Shown: positions 26,233 to 35,147 of the stretch, piece after piece
How the letters are laid out: every line of letters starts with the position of its first letter
Numbering within the stretch: position 1 is the first letter of the stretch
The notes under the pieces: model-generated
What the model was told of the DNA's origin: nothing
Databases searched by the model: none
What the model saw: the letters and a program-made list of their open reading frames with translations, nothing else
Translations under genes and position numbers: made by a program
Assembly: GCA_018335925.1 (NCBI GenBank)
Contig: JAGXRF010000081.1
Location: 1-64,000 of the forward strand
Source: Flavobacteriales bacterium
Lineage (GTDB): Bacteria > Bacteroidota > Bacteroidia > Flavobacteriales > Flavobacteriaceae
Direction: 5' to 3'
Length of the DNA: 64,000 nucleotides

Positions 26233-28839
26233 ATGAAAAGAAACATTGCCCTTATCTGTATTTTTTTAACCTCATACTTAAAGGCCCAACAAGCAGAACA
26301 AATTATTGCAAATTTTTTTAACCAAGAATTTGCCAAGTATGATTTGACTTGGGAAGATACCCGAAATTGGACCATTGAAAGCCAAGCTACTTCAAAAAAA
26401 ACCGGAATTACCAATTATTATGTAAACCAGTTGTATGATGGAAAGTATGTGTTTGGAGCACAATCTAACTTTTCTATTAAAAACGGAAAGGTATTTCATT
26501 ATTTTGATCGTTTTGAAAAAAACCTTTCCAGTAGAATAAGTCAAACGGTTCCCACCATTACCGTAACTCAAGCGGTTGGGTTGGCTTACCAACATACCCA
26601 ATTGCAAGCAATTAACAATATAGAAATTATCAAAACTAAAACCCATCATTTTTTTGAATTAAACAATGGTTTGGAATTGGATTACCCGGTTCAGGCAAGA
26701 TTGGGTTATGAAAAACTCCCAACAGATGCTTTGGCTTTGGCTTGGGAAATCACTTTTTTTAGCATCAATTACAAAAATTTATGGTTGATTAAAATTGATG
26801 CAACTTCCGGTGAAGTTTTATCGCAAATCGATTTGGTATTGCGATGTGATTTTGGGGCAAATTCTAACCATCAAAACCATGCCCATGAAGGCTATTTTGG
26901 AAAGTCGTTTGATGTGTCAGAAGCGTTGTTTGCCAACAATAGTTTAGGAAGTTATCGTGTAGTTCCATTTAACTTTGAAAGTCCCAACCATAGTCCTCGT
27001 CAATTAATTACCAATCCACACAATATTTTGGCATCTCCATACGGGTGGCACGATACCAACGGAATTCCAGGACCGGAATTCACTATTACAAGAGGCAATA
27101 ATGTTTGGGCAAGAGAAGATTTTGACGGAATCAATAGCACCATTGGTGCTTCTGCTGAAGGAGGAGGCAATTTGGTTTTTGATTTTCCTTACAATCCTAC
27201 CTTACAAGCTCCTGCAGAATATATTGATGCTTCTGTAACCAATTTGTTTTACATGAACAATGTGTTGCACGATGTATGGTACCAATATGGCTTTGATGAA
27301 GAAAACGGCAATTTCCAAGCATTAAATTATACTTTTTCATTGGGTGGAGACAACGACCCTGTTATTGCAGAATCACAAGATGGATCAGGGACAAACAATG
27401 CCAATTTTGCAACTCCTGTTGATGGCAATAGTCCTCGAATGCAAATGTTTATGTTTGGAAGCACTACTTCTAGCAATATTCTCAACATACTTTCACCTAG
27501 TAGCATTGCAGGTGTACAACCAGGCTTAGAAAGTGCATTTAGCCCTGGATTTGTAGCTTTACCGCAAGCACCTAGTGGTATTACCGGACAATTGATATTG
27601 TACCAAGATAGTGTTGGAACACAAGCATTGGCTTGTTCTAACCCGTTGAATGCTTCTCAAATTCAAGGTAAAATATGTGTGATCAGAAGAGGTGATTGCA
27701 ATTTTACCGATAAGGTATTGAGAGCTCAAAATGCTGGAGCCTTGGCAGTAATCATTGTGAACAATACCACCGGAACCATTAGTATGGGTGGGGGCAATGC
27801 AAGCCTTACCATACCTGCAATTAGTATCACCCAAGCATTGGGAGAAAACATAATTAGTACCATGGTTACACAAACCGTAACGGTTACTTTAAGCAGACCA
27901 ACCCAAGGGCCATCCAATGCTAGAGACAGTAGCTTTGACAATGGAATTGTAGCTCATGAATACGGACACGGTATTTCCAATCGATTAACTGGTGGGAAAA
28001 ATGCTTCCGGTTGTTTAACTATACAAGAACAAATGGGAGAAGGTTGGTCGGACTGGATTACATTGATGATGCAATTAAAACCTGGAGATAATGGAGTGCA
28101 GCAACGAGGTATTGGGACATTTGCTGTAAATCAACCAACTACAGGAACCGGAATCAGACCGTTTCCATACTCTACCAACACCACTACCAATCCGGTAACT
28201 TTTCAGTTTACTAATTCGCTATCCGTTCCTCATGGAGTAGGAAGTGTATGGGCAAGTATGTTGTGGGATTTAACCTGGGCATACATTGCTAAATATGGCT
28301 ATCATCCGGATATTTACAACGGTAATGGAGGTAATAATAAAGTAATGCAATTGGTTTTAGATGGCATGAAAATACAACCATGCAACCCTAAATTTACCGA
28401 TGCCAGAGATGCCTTAATTATAGCTGATCAAGCTACTACAGGTGGGGAAGATTATTGTTTGATATGGCAAGTTTTTGCCAATCGAGGTTTGGGTCAATTT
28501 GCTTCTTCTGGTACCAACTCAGCTAGTGACCAAGTAGAAGATTTCACTGTTCCACCAGCAGGTCCTAATTGTAATTTGAGTGTTGCAAATTCGTTGCTTC
28601 AAACGCTTAAAGTGTTTCCTAACCCAGCAACTACCGAAATTTTTATCACTTTACCTGAGTATTTTGGAGAAATGCAAATTGAGCTTTTTGATTTGAATGG
28701 TAGAATGGTGTTACAACAAAAAGTGACTTCTTTCCAACAGCAAGAAATCCTGTCGGTTAATCATTTGCAAAATGGAATGTATTTAATAAAAATAGAAACC
28801 AATCAGGAAACTTATATCCAAAAAATCATCAAAAAATAG
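26233..28839 (+). CDS. secreted M36 (fungalysin) metallopeptidase with PA domain and T9SS sorting domain
   Basis: An 868-residue exported zinc peptidase. Parts in order: signal peptide (to about residue 18), FTP-like inhibitory prodomain (about 30-190), M36 catalytic domain (about 215-770) with zinc motif HEYGH at 575-579, an inserted protease-associated (PA) domain (about 430-555, ICVIRRGDCNFTDKV), and a T9SS type A C-terminal domain (about 795-868, VFPNPATTEIFI, FDLNGRMV, NGMYLIKI). The last domain predicts passage through the type IX system and attachment to or release from the cell surface. The phosphatase gene starts 3 nt after its stop. Confidence 0.93.
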   Translation: MKRNIALICIFLTSYLKAQQAEQIIANFFNQEFAKYDLTWEDTRNWTIESQATSKKTGITNYYVNQLYDGKYVFGAQSNFSIKNGKVFHYFDRFEKNLSSRISQTVPTITVTQAVGLAYQHTQLQAINNIEIIKTKTHHFFELNNGLELDYPVQARLGYEKLPTDALALAWEITFFSINYKNLWLIKIDATSGEVLSQIDLVLRCDFGANSNHQNHAHEGYFGKSFDVSEALFANNSLGSYRVVPFNFESPNHSPRQLITNPHNILASPYGWHDTNGIPGPEFTITRGNNVWAREDFDGINSTIGASAEGGGNLVFDFPYNPTLQAPAEYIDASVTNLFYMNNVLHDVWYQYGFDEENGNFQALNYTFSLGGDNDPVIAESQDGSGTNNANFATPVDGNSPRMQMFMFGSTTSSNILNILSPSSIAGVQPGLESAFSPGFVALPQAPSGITGQLILYQDSVGTQALACSNPLNASQIQGKICVIRRGDCNFTDKVLRAQNAGALAVIIVNNTTGTISMGGGNASLTIPAISITQALGENIISTMVTQTVTVTLSRPTQGPSNARDSSFDNGIVAHEYGHGISNRLTGGKNASGCLTIQEQMGEGWSDWITLMMQLKPGDNGVQQRGIGTFAVNQPTTGTGIRPFPYSTNTTTNPVTFQFTNSLSVPHGVGSVWASMLWDLTWAYIAKYGYHPDIYNGNGGNNKVMQLVLDGMKIQPCNPKFTDARDALIIADQATTGGEDYCLIWQVFANRGLGQFASSGTNSASDQVEDFTVPPAGPNCNLSVANSLLQTLKVFPNPATTEIFITLPEYFGEMQIELFDLNGRMVLQQKVTSFQQQEILSVNHLQNGMYLIKIETNQETYIQKIIKK

Positions 28840-28842
28840 TTC

Positions 28843-29568
28843 ATGAGTACTTATGTGGTAGGAGATATACACGGAGCTTACTTGGCTTTGGAAGAATTGT
28901 TGCAAACCATTTCGTTAAAAGCCTCTGATAGTCTCATTTTTTTAGGAGATTATGTAGATGGATGGAGCCAAAGTCCGGAAGTAATTGATGCGTTGATTTC
29001 ATTAAAAAGTCAATATAACTGTATTTTTATTCGTGGAAATCACGATGATTTATTTTTGAATTATCTAAAAACCGGTAGGTTTTCTCAGGAATGGATCATC
29101 CACGGAGGGCAATCGACTTTAGATGCTTATCGAAATATTTCGTTAGAAAAGCTAAACCAACACATTGCTTTTTTAGAATCGTTGCAACCCTACTATGTAG
29201 ATGCGTCAAATCGGTTGTTTTTGCATGCAGGTTTTACCAACCAAAAAGGAATTGCATTTGAATATTTCCCGGAAATGTTTTTTTGGGACCGAACCCTTTG
29301 GGAAACAGCTGTTGCGACAGACGAAAGAATGACCGAAAACCATCCGTATTTCCCTATGCGATTGCGAATTTATACGAAAGTATTTATCGGACACACCCCT
29401 ACCACACGTTTGGGCTCTACCATGCCTCTTCATTTTCACAACGTGTGGAACTTAGACACCGGTGCAGCTTTTAAAGGCCCTTTAACCGTGATGGAAGTTG
29501 AAACCGAACGAATTTGGCAAAGTACTCCGGTTTATCAATTATATCCGAAAGAAAACGGAAGAAATTAG
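28843..29568 (+). CDS. PPP-type metallophosphoesterase
   Basis: A 241-residue cytoplasmic phosphatase of the calcineurin-like superfamily, close to bacterial serine/threonine phosphatases or ApaH-like enzymes. The metal-binding signature is complete: GDIHG at residues 8-12, GDYVDGW, RGNHDD, then HAGF and GHTPT. Length is typical. It follows the M36 gene by 3 nt, probably from the same transcript although the functions seem unrelated. Protein or dinucleotide substrates cannot be distinguished here. Confidence 0.88.
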   Translation: MSTYVVGDIHGAYLALEELLQTISLKASDSLIFLGDYVDGWSQSPEVIDALISLKSQYNCIFIRGNHDDLFLNYLKTGRFSQEWIIHGGQSTLDAYRNISLEKLNQHIAFLESLQPYYVDASNRLFLHAGFTNQKGIAFEYFPEMFFWDRTLWETAVATDERMTENHPYFPMRLRIYTKVFIGHTPTTRLGSTMPLHFHNVWNLDTGAAFKGPLTVMEVETERIWQSTPVYQLYPKENGRN

Positions 29569-29576
29569 TACTTTTG
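29569..29576 (+). promoter_or_regulatory. candidate -7 element of the small barrel gene
   Basis: TACTTTTG matches TAnnTTTG and starts directly after the phosphatase stop codon, 50 nt before the next ATG. No clear -33 partner. Confidence 0.4.
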
Positions 29577-29625
29577 TTTTTATTAATTTACGTAAATTCT
29601 TACTTAATTGAAAAATGCTGTTGTT

Positions 29626-30144
29626 ATGAAAAAATTTTTAACCCTTTTTATCCTTGGAACTTATGCTTTGTATGCACAAAGCGATTATCCTAAAAACGAG
29701 ATTAAATTCAACTTTTTAAATACGTTGGTAGTAGCATCTGCCGAAGTTGGTTATGAGCATTTGATAGATAACCACCAATCGGTAGAGGCAGAGTTCTTGT
29801 TTAACGACCGAATGAATTACCAATCGGAAAGTGGCAGCAGAAACTTTAAAACCAATAGTATTAAAATAGGCTACAATTATTACTTTGGCCAAGACCATGC
29901 TTGCTCCGGATTGTATGTAAACCCATTTATCAAATATCGTTTTGGGGATTTTGTAGACGATGTTTCTACAGTAAACATGAATGCTTTTATTTTAGGTGCA
30001 GGAATTGGGTACAAATGGAACCAATCCGATAAATTTGTGTTTGGCCCATATGCCAATATTGCTCGAAATTTTGGAGAAGAAACAAAAAATCGTTTTCAAT
30101 CTATTGAGTTTAATGCCGGTTTTTCTATCGGATATCGTTTTTAA
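29626..30144 (+). CDS. small outer-membrane beta-barrel protein
   Basis: A 172-residue secreted protein: signal peptide MKKFLTLFILGTYALYAQ, then about eight alternating strands ending in FNAGFSIGYRF with a terminal Phe, as in 8-stranded outer-membrane barrels (DUF3575/OmpW-size). The ATG at 29626 gives a proper signal peptide; a TTG 18 nt upstream is less likely. The exact family is not recognised. A GNAT gene starts 14 nt downstream. Confidence 0.75.
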   Translation: MKKFLTLFILGTYALYAQSDYPKNEIKFNFLNTLVVASAEVGYEHLIDNHQSVEAEFLFNDRMNYQSESGSRNFKTNSIKIGYNYYFGQDHACSGLYVNPFIKYRFGDFVDDVSTVNMNAFILGAGIGYKWNQSDKFVFGPYANIARNFGEETKNRFQSIEFNAGFSIGYRF

Positions 30145-30157
30145 TTTTTCAAACTGG

Positions 30158-30583
30158 ATGGAAATTCAATTGCTGGAGACTTCTTCGTTGGAAGAAATGA
30201 AAAATAATTTTGATTTGATACAATTGATGTATCCCGACCTATCGTTAGAAGCCTATGAAGCGATGTTACAGGAAATGCTTCCGAATCAATATTTCCAATT
30301 AATAGCCATTCAAAACAACCAAAAAATTGGCCTTACCGGATTTTGGATCAACACCAAACTTTGGTCTGGTAAGTACTTGGAAATAGACCATTTTGTGATT
30401 GCTCCTGCGTTTCGTTCTTCCGGAGTTGGAGCCCAAATGGTAGCTTATTTAGAAGAAAAAGCAAAAAGTGAGCATTGCAAAATGCTCACTTTAGATGCCT
30501 ATACCAACAATTTTAAAGCCCACAAGTTTTTTTACAACCAAGGTTTTATTCCAAAGGGATTTCACTTTTTAAAAGAAATTTAA
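30158..30583 (+). CDS. GNAT family N-acetyltransferase
   Basis: A 141-residue cytoplasmic acetyltransferase. The acetyl-CoA pyrophosphate loop is visible as RSSGVGAQMVAYLE, after the strand IDHFVIAPAF; the final strand and helix read LTLDAYTNNFKAHKFFYNQGF. Size fits a single GNAT domain. Start at 30158 was chosen because upstream in-frame codons lie inside the barrel gene. The substrate is unknown. Confidence 0.88.
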   Translation: MEIQLLETSSLEEMKNNFDLIQLMYPDLSLEAYEAMLQEMLPNQYFQLIAIQNNQKIGLTGFWINTKLWSGKYLEIDHFVIAPAFRSSGVGAQMVAYLEEKAKSEHCKMLTLDAYTNNFKAHKFFYNQGFIPKGFHFLKEI

Positions 30584-30610
30584 GCTGCAACTACTGCAGG
30601 TAATTTTCGT

Positions 30611-30618
30611 TATTTTTG
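30611..30618 (+). promoter_or_regulatory. candidate -7 element of the flippase gene
   Basis: TATTTTTG matches TAnnTTTG and ends 18 nt before the TTG start codon of the flippase, which supports that start. No clear -33 TTG. Confidence 0.45.
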
Positions 30619-30636
30619 TTCCATTAAAAAATCATT

Positions 30637-32094
30637 TTGAGTAAGTACCAAGCACTTTTTAAACAAACCTTTATTTATGGTCTAGCCACCGTACTGCCAA
30701 GGATGTTTAGCTTTTTGCTGGTGCCATTGTACACCAGCAATGGCATGCTCACCAATGCCGAATATGGTTCGGTAACCATTTTGTTTTCTTACATCATTTT
30801 TTTTAATGTGGTGCTTTCTTACGGTATGGAAACCGCTTTTTTTAGGTTCTTTCACCAACACAATGAACCAAATGATGTTGCGAAAACCAGTTTGTATTCG
30901 TTATTATTTTCTTCTTTCGGATTTTTGTTTATCGTAGTTTTGGCCAAAAGTTGGCTGGCTAAAAGCATCGGTATTTCGGAGGATTTGTTTACTTATGCCA
31001 TTTGGATATTGTTTTTAGATGCTTTAGTAGTAATTCCGTTTGCACAATTACGAGCAGAAAAAAGACCCGTTTTTTATGCCATTATTAAAATTACCAATGT
31101 AGGATTGATGTTGCTTTTGAATGTGTTTTTTTTAATGGTTCTCCCTAAACTTTTTGACAAAAACCCACTATTACAAAGCATTTACTTTCCAGATGCCAAA
31201 GTCAATTATGTGTTTGTTTCCAACCTTTTGGCAAGTGCGTTTACATTTTTAGTTTTTATTCCAAAATACTGGCTTGCCAAAGGAAATTTTGATTGGAGTT
31301 TGTGGAAAAAAATGATTCGTTATGGTTTTCCTATTTTATTGGCAGGTATAGCCTTTGCCATTAATGAGCATTTAGATAAAATTTTGTTAGAAAAACTCCA
31401 TGTTCCTATGGCACAAATTGGTTCCTACAGTGCTTGCTATAAAATTGGGGTTTTTATGGTGTTATACAGAACGGCATTTACTCTAGGTATCGAGCCTTTC
31501 TTTTTTAGTCAGGCCAAAGAAAAAGATGCTCCTCAAACTTATGCCAATGTCACCAAGTATTTTGTGATTTTCGGAAGCATCATCACCTATGTAGTAATTT
31601 TGTTTTCAGACATTCTAAAACCATTTTTAATTAGAAATGAAAGTTACTGGGATGCCATGACTGTGGTACCAATCATCGTAATTGCAAATTTCTTTTTAGG
31701 TATTTACACCAATTTGTCAGTTTGGTACAAAGTGGTAGATAAAACTTGGATAGGAGCGGTAATTTCTCTCATAGGAGCATTATGCACACTTTTGATTAAC
31801 TGGTGGACCATTCCGGTTTTAGGATATGTAGGTTCTGCATTGGCTACCATAGGTGCATATGGAAGTATGTTGTTGTTATCGTATGTATGGGGACAAAAAA
31901 AATACCCCATTCCGTACGATTGGAAAACCATGGGAATGTATCTGATGCTTGCTTTTTCAGGAAGTTTGGTGTACTTTTATGGTTATCGTGAAAATTATTG
32001 GATAGGATTCGGTATTTTATTGGTCTTATTGCTTTTTACTTTTTATCAGCAAAAAGCATTTTTGCAAAAAATAATCCCAACATGGAAAAAATAA
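30637..32094 (+). CDS. polysaccharide/lipid II flippase-like membrane protein (MOP superfamily)
   Basis: A 485-residue inner-membrane protein with 12-14 hydrophobic helices, of the oligosaccharide flippase (Wzx-like) group. The start [22 protein letters not shown] with an N-terminal amphipathic stretch is typical of flavobacterial members. The initiation codon is TTG, since no ATG gives the family's N-terminus and a -7 element lies just upstream. The 3' end overlaps dut by 13 nt in another frame. No glycosyltransferase genes are close, so the transported glycan is unknown. Confidence 0.85.
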   Translation: MSKYQALFKQTFIYGLATVLPRMFSFLLVPLYTSNGMLTNAEYGSVTILFSYIIFFNVVLSYGMETAFFRFFHQHNEPNDVAKTSLYSLLFSSFGFLFIVVLAKSWLAKSIGISEDLFTYAIWILFLDALVVIPFAQLRAEKRPVFYAIIKITNVGLMLLLNVFFLMVLPKLFDKNPLLQSIYFPDAKVNYVFVSNLLASAFTFLVFIPKYWLAKGNFDWSLWKKMIRYGFPILLAGIAFAINEHLDKILLEKLHVPMAQIGSYSACYKIGVFMVLYRTAFTLGIEPFFFSQAKEKDAPQTYANVTKYFVIFGSIITYVVILFSDILKPFLIRNESYWDAMTVVPIIVIANFFLGIYTNLSVWYKVVDKTWIGAVISLIGALCTLLINWWTIPVLGYVGSALATIGAYGSMLLLSYVWGQKKYPIPYDWKTMGMYLMLAFSGSLVYFYGYRENYWIGFGILLVLLLFTFYQQKAFLQKIIPTWKK

Positions 32095-32525
32095 ACGTTA
32101 AAGTCATCAATCAATCACCTTACGAGTTGCCAAATTACGAAACTCCAGGTGCAGCCGGAATGGATATAAGAGTACATATTTCGGAGAGTATCTTGCTAAA
32201 ACCTTTGGAAAGAACTTTGGTAAAAACAGGATTATTCCTAGAAATTCCAATTGGTTTCGAAGCTCAAGTGCGACCAAGAAGTGGTTTGGCATTGAAAAAA
32301 GGAATTACTGTACTCAATAGTCCGGGTACCATTGATGCCGATTACAGAGGAGAAATTGGTGTAATTTTAGTCAATTTATCCAATGAAAATTTTGAAATTC
32401 ACCCTGGAGATCGCATTGCTCAGTTGGTATTTGCAGCTCATGCAACTGCTCAATTAGAGCCTGTAATTTCGTTAGAAAATACCGAAAGAGGAACCGGTGG
32501 CTTTGGAAGTACCGGAGCAAAATAA
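32082..32525 (+). CDS. dut: deoxyuridine 5'-triphosphate nucleotidohydrolase
   Basis: A 147-residue trimeric dUTPase that turns dUTP into dUMP and pyrophosphate, keeping uracil out of DNA. The five motifs are readable: [38 protein letters not shown], and the C-terminal [10 protein letters not shown]. Start ATG at 32082 overlaps the flippase end by 13 nt. It precedes yicC and gmk, which also serve nucleic acid metabolism. Confidence 0.97.
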   Translation: MEKINVKVINQSPYELPNYETPGAAGMDIRVHISESILLKPLERTLVKTGLFLEIPIGFEAQVRPRSGLALKKGITVLNSPGTIDADYRGEIGVILVNLSNENFEIHPGDRIAQLVFAAHATAQLEPVISLENTERGTGGFGSTGAK

Positions 32526-32545
32526 CCCAAAAGAAAATTCAACAC

Positions 32546-33406
32546 ATGATATTATCCATGACAGGTTTTGGCAAAGCTTCTTTGCAATTACCTACCAAAA
32601 AAATCACTGTAGAAATTAAATCGTTAAACAGCAAAGGTTTAGATTTAAACACACGAATGCCTTCTGTTTTTAGAGAAATGGAGCTAAGTGTACGCAACCA
32701 AATTTCGCAACGATTAGAAAGAGGAAAAGTAGATTTTTCTTTATTTGTGGAAGTTACAGGTGAAGAAACTTCTTCCAAAATAAATGTTCCGATTGTAAAA
32801 GGATACATTCAACAAATGAAAGCTGTGATACCAAATGCAGATGAAACCGAATTGATGAAGATGGCTGTAAGAATGCCTGATGCTTTAAAAACCGAACGCG
32901 ATGAGATGGATGAAAACGAATGGAAACAAATTCAAATTGTGATAGACGAAGCTTTGGAAAATATCATCCAATTTAGAAAAGATGAAGGGGCATCGTTAGA
33001 AAAAGAATTTCAATTACGCATTGCCAATATTGAGAAATTTATGAAAGATGCGGTTTCTTATGATACCGAACGTGTTGAAACCGTAAAAACAAGATTGCGA
33101 ACTGCTTTAGAAGAAATTAAAGTTTCGGTAGATGAAAATCGTTTTGAACAAGAACTGATTTTTTATTTGGAAAAATATGATATTACGGAAGAAAAAGTTC
33201 GACTAACCAATCACCTGCATTATTTCTTAGAAACTTTAAAAGGTACAGAAGCAAACGGACGTAAATTAGGCTTTATTACCCAAGAAATGGGAAGAGAAAT
33301 CAACACCATGGGGTCCAAATCAAATCATTCCGAAATGCAAAAATTGGTAGTGCAAATGAAAGATGAATTGGAGAAGATTAAGGAACAGGTTTTGAATGTT
33401 CTATAA
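32546..33406 (+). CDS. yicC: YicC family endoribonuclease
   Basis: A 286-residue cytoplasmic protein of the YicC/YloC family, RNA endonucleases. It opens with MILSMTGFGKASLQL, the family's invariant MTGFG, has the DUF1732 C-terminal part with FLETLKGTEANGRKLGFITQEMGREINTMGSKS, and normal length. It lies 20 nt after dut and 57 nt before gmk, the usual yicC-gmk order. Confidence 0.95.
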   Translation: MILSMTGFGKASLQLPTKKITVEIKSLNSKGLDLNTRMPSVFREMELSVRNQISQRLERGKVDFSLFVEVTGEETSSKINVPIVKGYIQQMKAVIPNADETELMKMAVRMPDALKTERDEMDENEWKQIQIVIDEALENIIQFRKDEGASLEKEFQLRIANIEKFMKDAVSYDTERVETVKTRLRTALEEIKVSVDENRFEQELIFYLEKYDITEEKVRLTNHLHYFLETLKGTEANGRKLGFITQEMGREINTMGSKSNHSEMQKLVVQMKDELEKIKEQVLNVL

Positions 33407-33463
33407 GTATTTAGACTATTTTTTAAATTCTTTGGATTTTTTAGATTAAATAACAACACAACA

Positions 33464-34045
33464 ATGAATAAAGGCAAACTTTTCGTATTTTCTGCACCAT
33501 CTGGCTCTGGTAAAACCACCATTGTTAAACATTTGTTGGCACAACCGGAATTAAATTTAGAATTCTCTATTTCATGTACTACTAGGGCACCACGGGGAGA
33601 GGAAGTTCACGGAAAAGATTACTATTTTATTACCTGGGAAGCATTTAAAAAGCACATCAAAGCAGAAGATTTTGTAGAGTGGGAAGAAGTATACACCGAC
33701 AACTTTTACGGCACTTTAAAAAGCGAAGTTGAACGTATTTGGGCCAAAGGTAAACATGTAATTTTTGATATTGATGTGGCAGGAGGATTGCGAATCAAAA
33801 AGAAATTTCCAGAAGAAACCTTAGCCGTTTTTGTAAAACCTCCAAGTGTTGATGAATTGAAACGCAGACTCAAACAACGTTCTACCGAAAGTGATGATAA
33901 AATAAATATGCGAATAGCCAAAGCCCACGTAGAATTAGCTACTGCTCCACAGTTTGATGTAGTAATTAAAAACTACGATTTAGAAACTGCTAAAGAGGAA
34001 GCTGTGAAGCTAGTCAAAGAGTTTATTAATAATGATAAATTATAA
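33464..34045 (+). CDS. gmk: guanylate kinase
   Basis: A 193-residue cytoplasmic kinase converting GMP and ATP to GDP and ADP. The P-loop APSGSGKTT is at residues 9-17, followed by the GMP-binding part SCTTRAPRGEEVHGKDYYF and EWEEVYTDNFYGT, and DIDVAGGLRIK. Length is standard. The gene sits between yicC and nadD. Confidence 0.98.
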   Translation: MNKGKLFVFSAPSGSGKTTIVKHLLAQPELNLEFSISCTTRAPRGEEVHGKDYYFITWEAFKKHIKAEDFVEWEEVYTDNFYGTLKSEVERIWAKGKHVIFDIDVAGGLRIKKKFPEETLAVFVKPPSVDELKRRLKQRSTESDDKINMRIAKAHVELATAPQFDVVIKNYDLETAKEEAVKLVKEFINNDKL

Positions 34046-34118
34046 ATGTTGAATGGAAAGGGATAAATTTTGTAACACAAATCACTAACAACTAAAATCT
34101 AAGACCCATCAACCAAAA

Positions 34119-34700
34119 ATGAAAATAGGCTTATATTTCGGAACGTTTAACCCCATACATATAGGGCATTTGATTATTGCCAATCATTTGGCTGAGTTTA
34201 CCGATTTAGACCAAATTTGGATGGTGGTTACTCCGCACAATCCTCACAAGAAAAAACAATCTTTGTTAGACGATTACCATCGATTGCATATGGTGCATTT
34301 GGCTACTGAAAATTACCCTAAAATAAAAGCATCCGACATTGAATTTAAGTTACCTCAACCAAATTATACGATTCATACGTTGGTTCATTTAAACGAAAAA
34401 TTTCCACAACACCAATTTGGATTGATTATGGGAGAGGATAATTTAAACTCCTTACACAAATGGAAAAACTACGAGCAAATTTTAGCCAACTACCCTATTT
34501 ATGTGTATCCACGTAAAAATGATGAAATCCCAACAACTGAATTGTTATCGTATCCTAACATTCATGTAATAGATGCACCAGTGATAGAAATTTCTTCAAC
34601 CTTCATTAGAAATAGTATTGCTATAGGTAAAAATGTGGAACCCTTACTACCTCCAAAAGTTTGGGAATATGTAGAGCATAATTTGTTTTATAAAAAATAA
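34119..34700 (+). CDS. nadD: nicotinate-nucleotide adenylyltransferase
   Basis: A 193-residue enzyme of NAD synthesis that adenylates nicotinate mononucleotide. The nucleotidyltransferase motif GTFNPIHIGHL with the HxGH element, VTPHNPHKKK and the C-terminal ISSTFIRNSI are all present. It follows gmk by 73 nt. The broken lipoprotein frame starts 4 nt after its stop. Confidence 0.97.
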   Translation: MKIGLYFGTFNPIHIGHLIIANHLAEFTDLDQIWMVVTPHNPHKKKQSLLDDYHRLHMVHLATENYPKIKASDIEFKLPQPNYTIHTLVHLNEKFPQHQFGLIMGEDNLNSLHKWKNYEQILANYPIYVYPRKNDEIPTTELLSYPNIHVIDAPVIEISSTFIRNSIAIGKNVEPLLPPKVWEYVEHNLFYKK

Positions 34701-34704
34701 CTTT

Positions 34705-35094
34705 ATGAAAAATTTTGCCATTAGCTTGATGTGTTTGCTATTTGTTTTTTGTGCTTAAAAATCTGAGAAAAAAATAATCGTAAACACTCCGCATCTTTCC
34801 ATAGAACTGGAGAAAAAACATTCTGTTTTACCAAACAAATCAGTTGAGTTTTATCGAGAAAATCACGACACTTTGCTTCATGCAAAAAATATTTCTGTAC
34901 TAAACATTGTAAAACTTTTAAACCCGATGAATTCCGGGAATATGATGATTAAATTCAACTCGGCTAAAAATACTAAAATCCATTTGTGTGTTACTTTGAA
35001 AGACTAAACTTCTTCTGATTTCCAGAGATTATTGGAAATATCAACTGTTTTGAAAAGAGAAAATCTATTGGACTTTGAATTAATTGAAAAATAA
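34705..35094 (+). pseudogene. lipoprotein gene interrupted by two in-frame TAA codons
   Basis: One frame runs for 130 codons, starting MKNFAISLMCLLFVFCA, a lipoprotein-like signal. It is broken by TAA at 34756-34758, just after the putative lipidated Cys-Ala, and again by TAA at 35005-35007; the third TAA at 35092 looks like the original end. Between the stops the translation looks protein-like (SIELEKKHSVLPNKSVEF, TLLHAKNISVLNIVKLL) with no frameshift. The ATG is 4 nt after nadD. Each stop could come from CAA, AAA or GAA by one change. A decayed gene is the simplest reading; sequencing error or readthrough are alternatives. No family is recognised. Confidence 0.65.
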
Positions 35095-35125
35095 AATCCC
35101 TTACTAAAATAATCAGCAAGGGATT
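35095..35125 (-). terminator. terminator of the four-repeat protein gene
   Basis: AATCCCTT (35095-35102) pairs with AAGGGATT (35118-35125), 8 bp with a 15-nt loop. On the minus strand the stem is followed by a T-rich tract, 22 nt past the stop of the 555-residue gene. Confidence 0.7.
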
Positions 35126-35147
35126 GTAAAACTAACTACTACTAACT

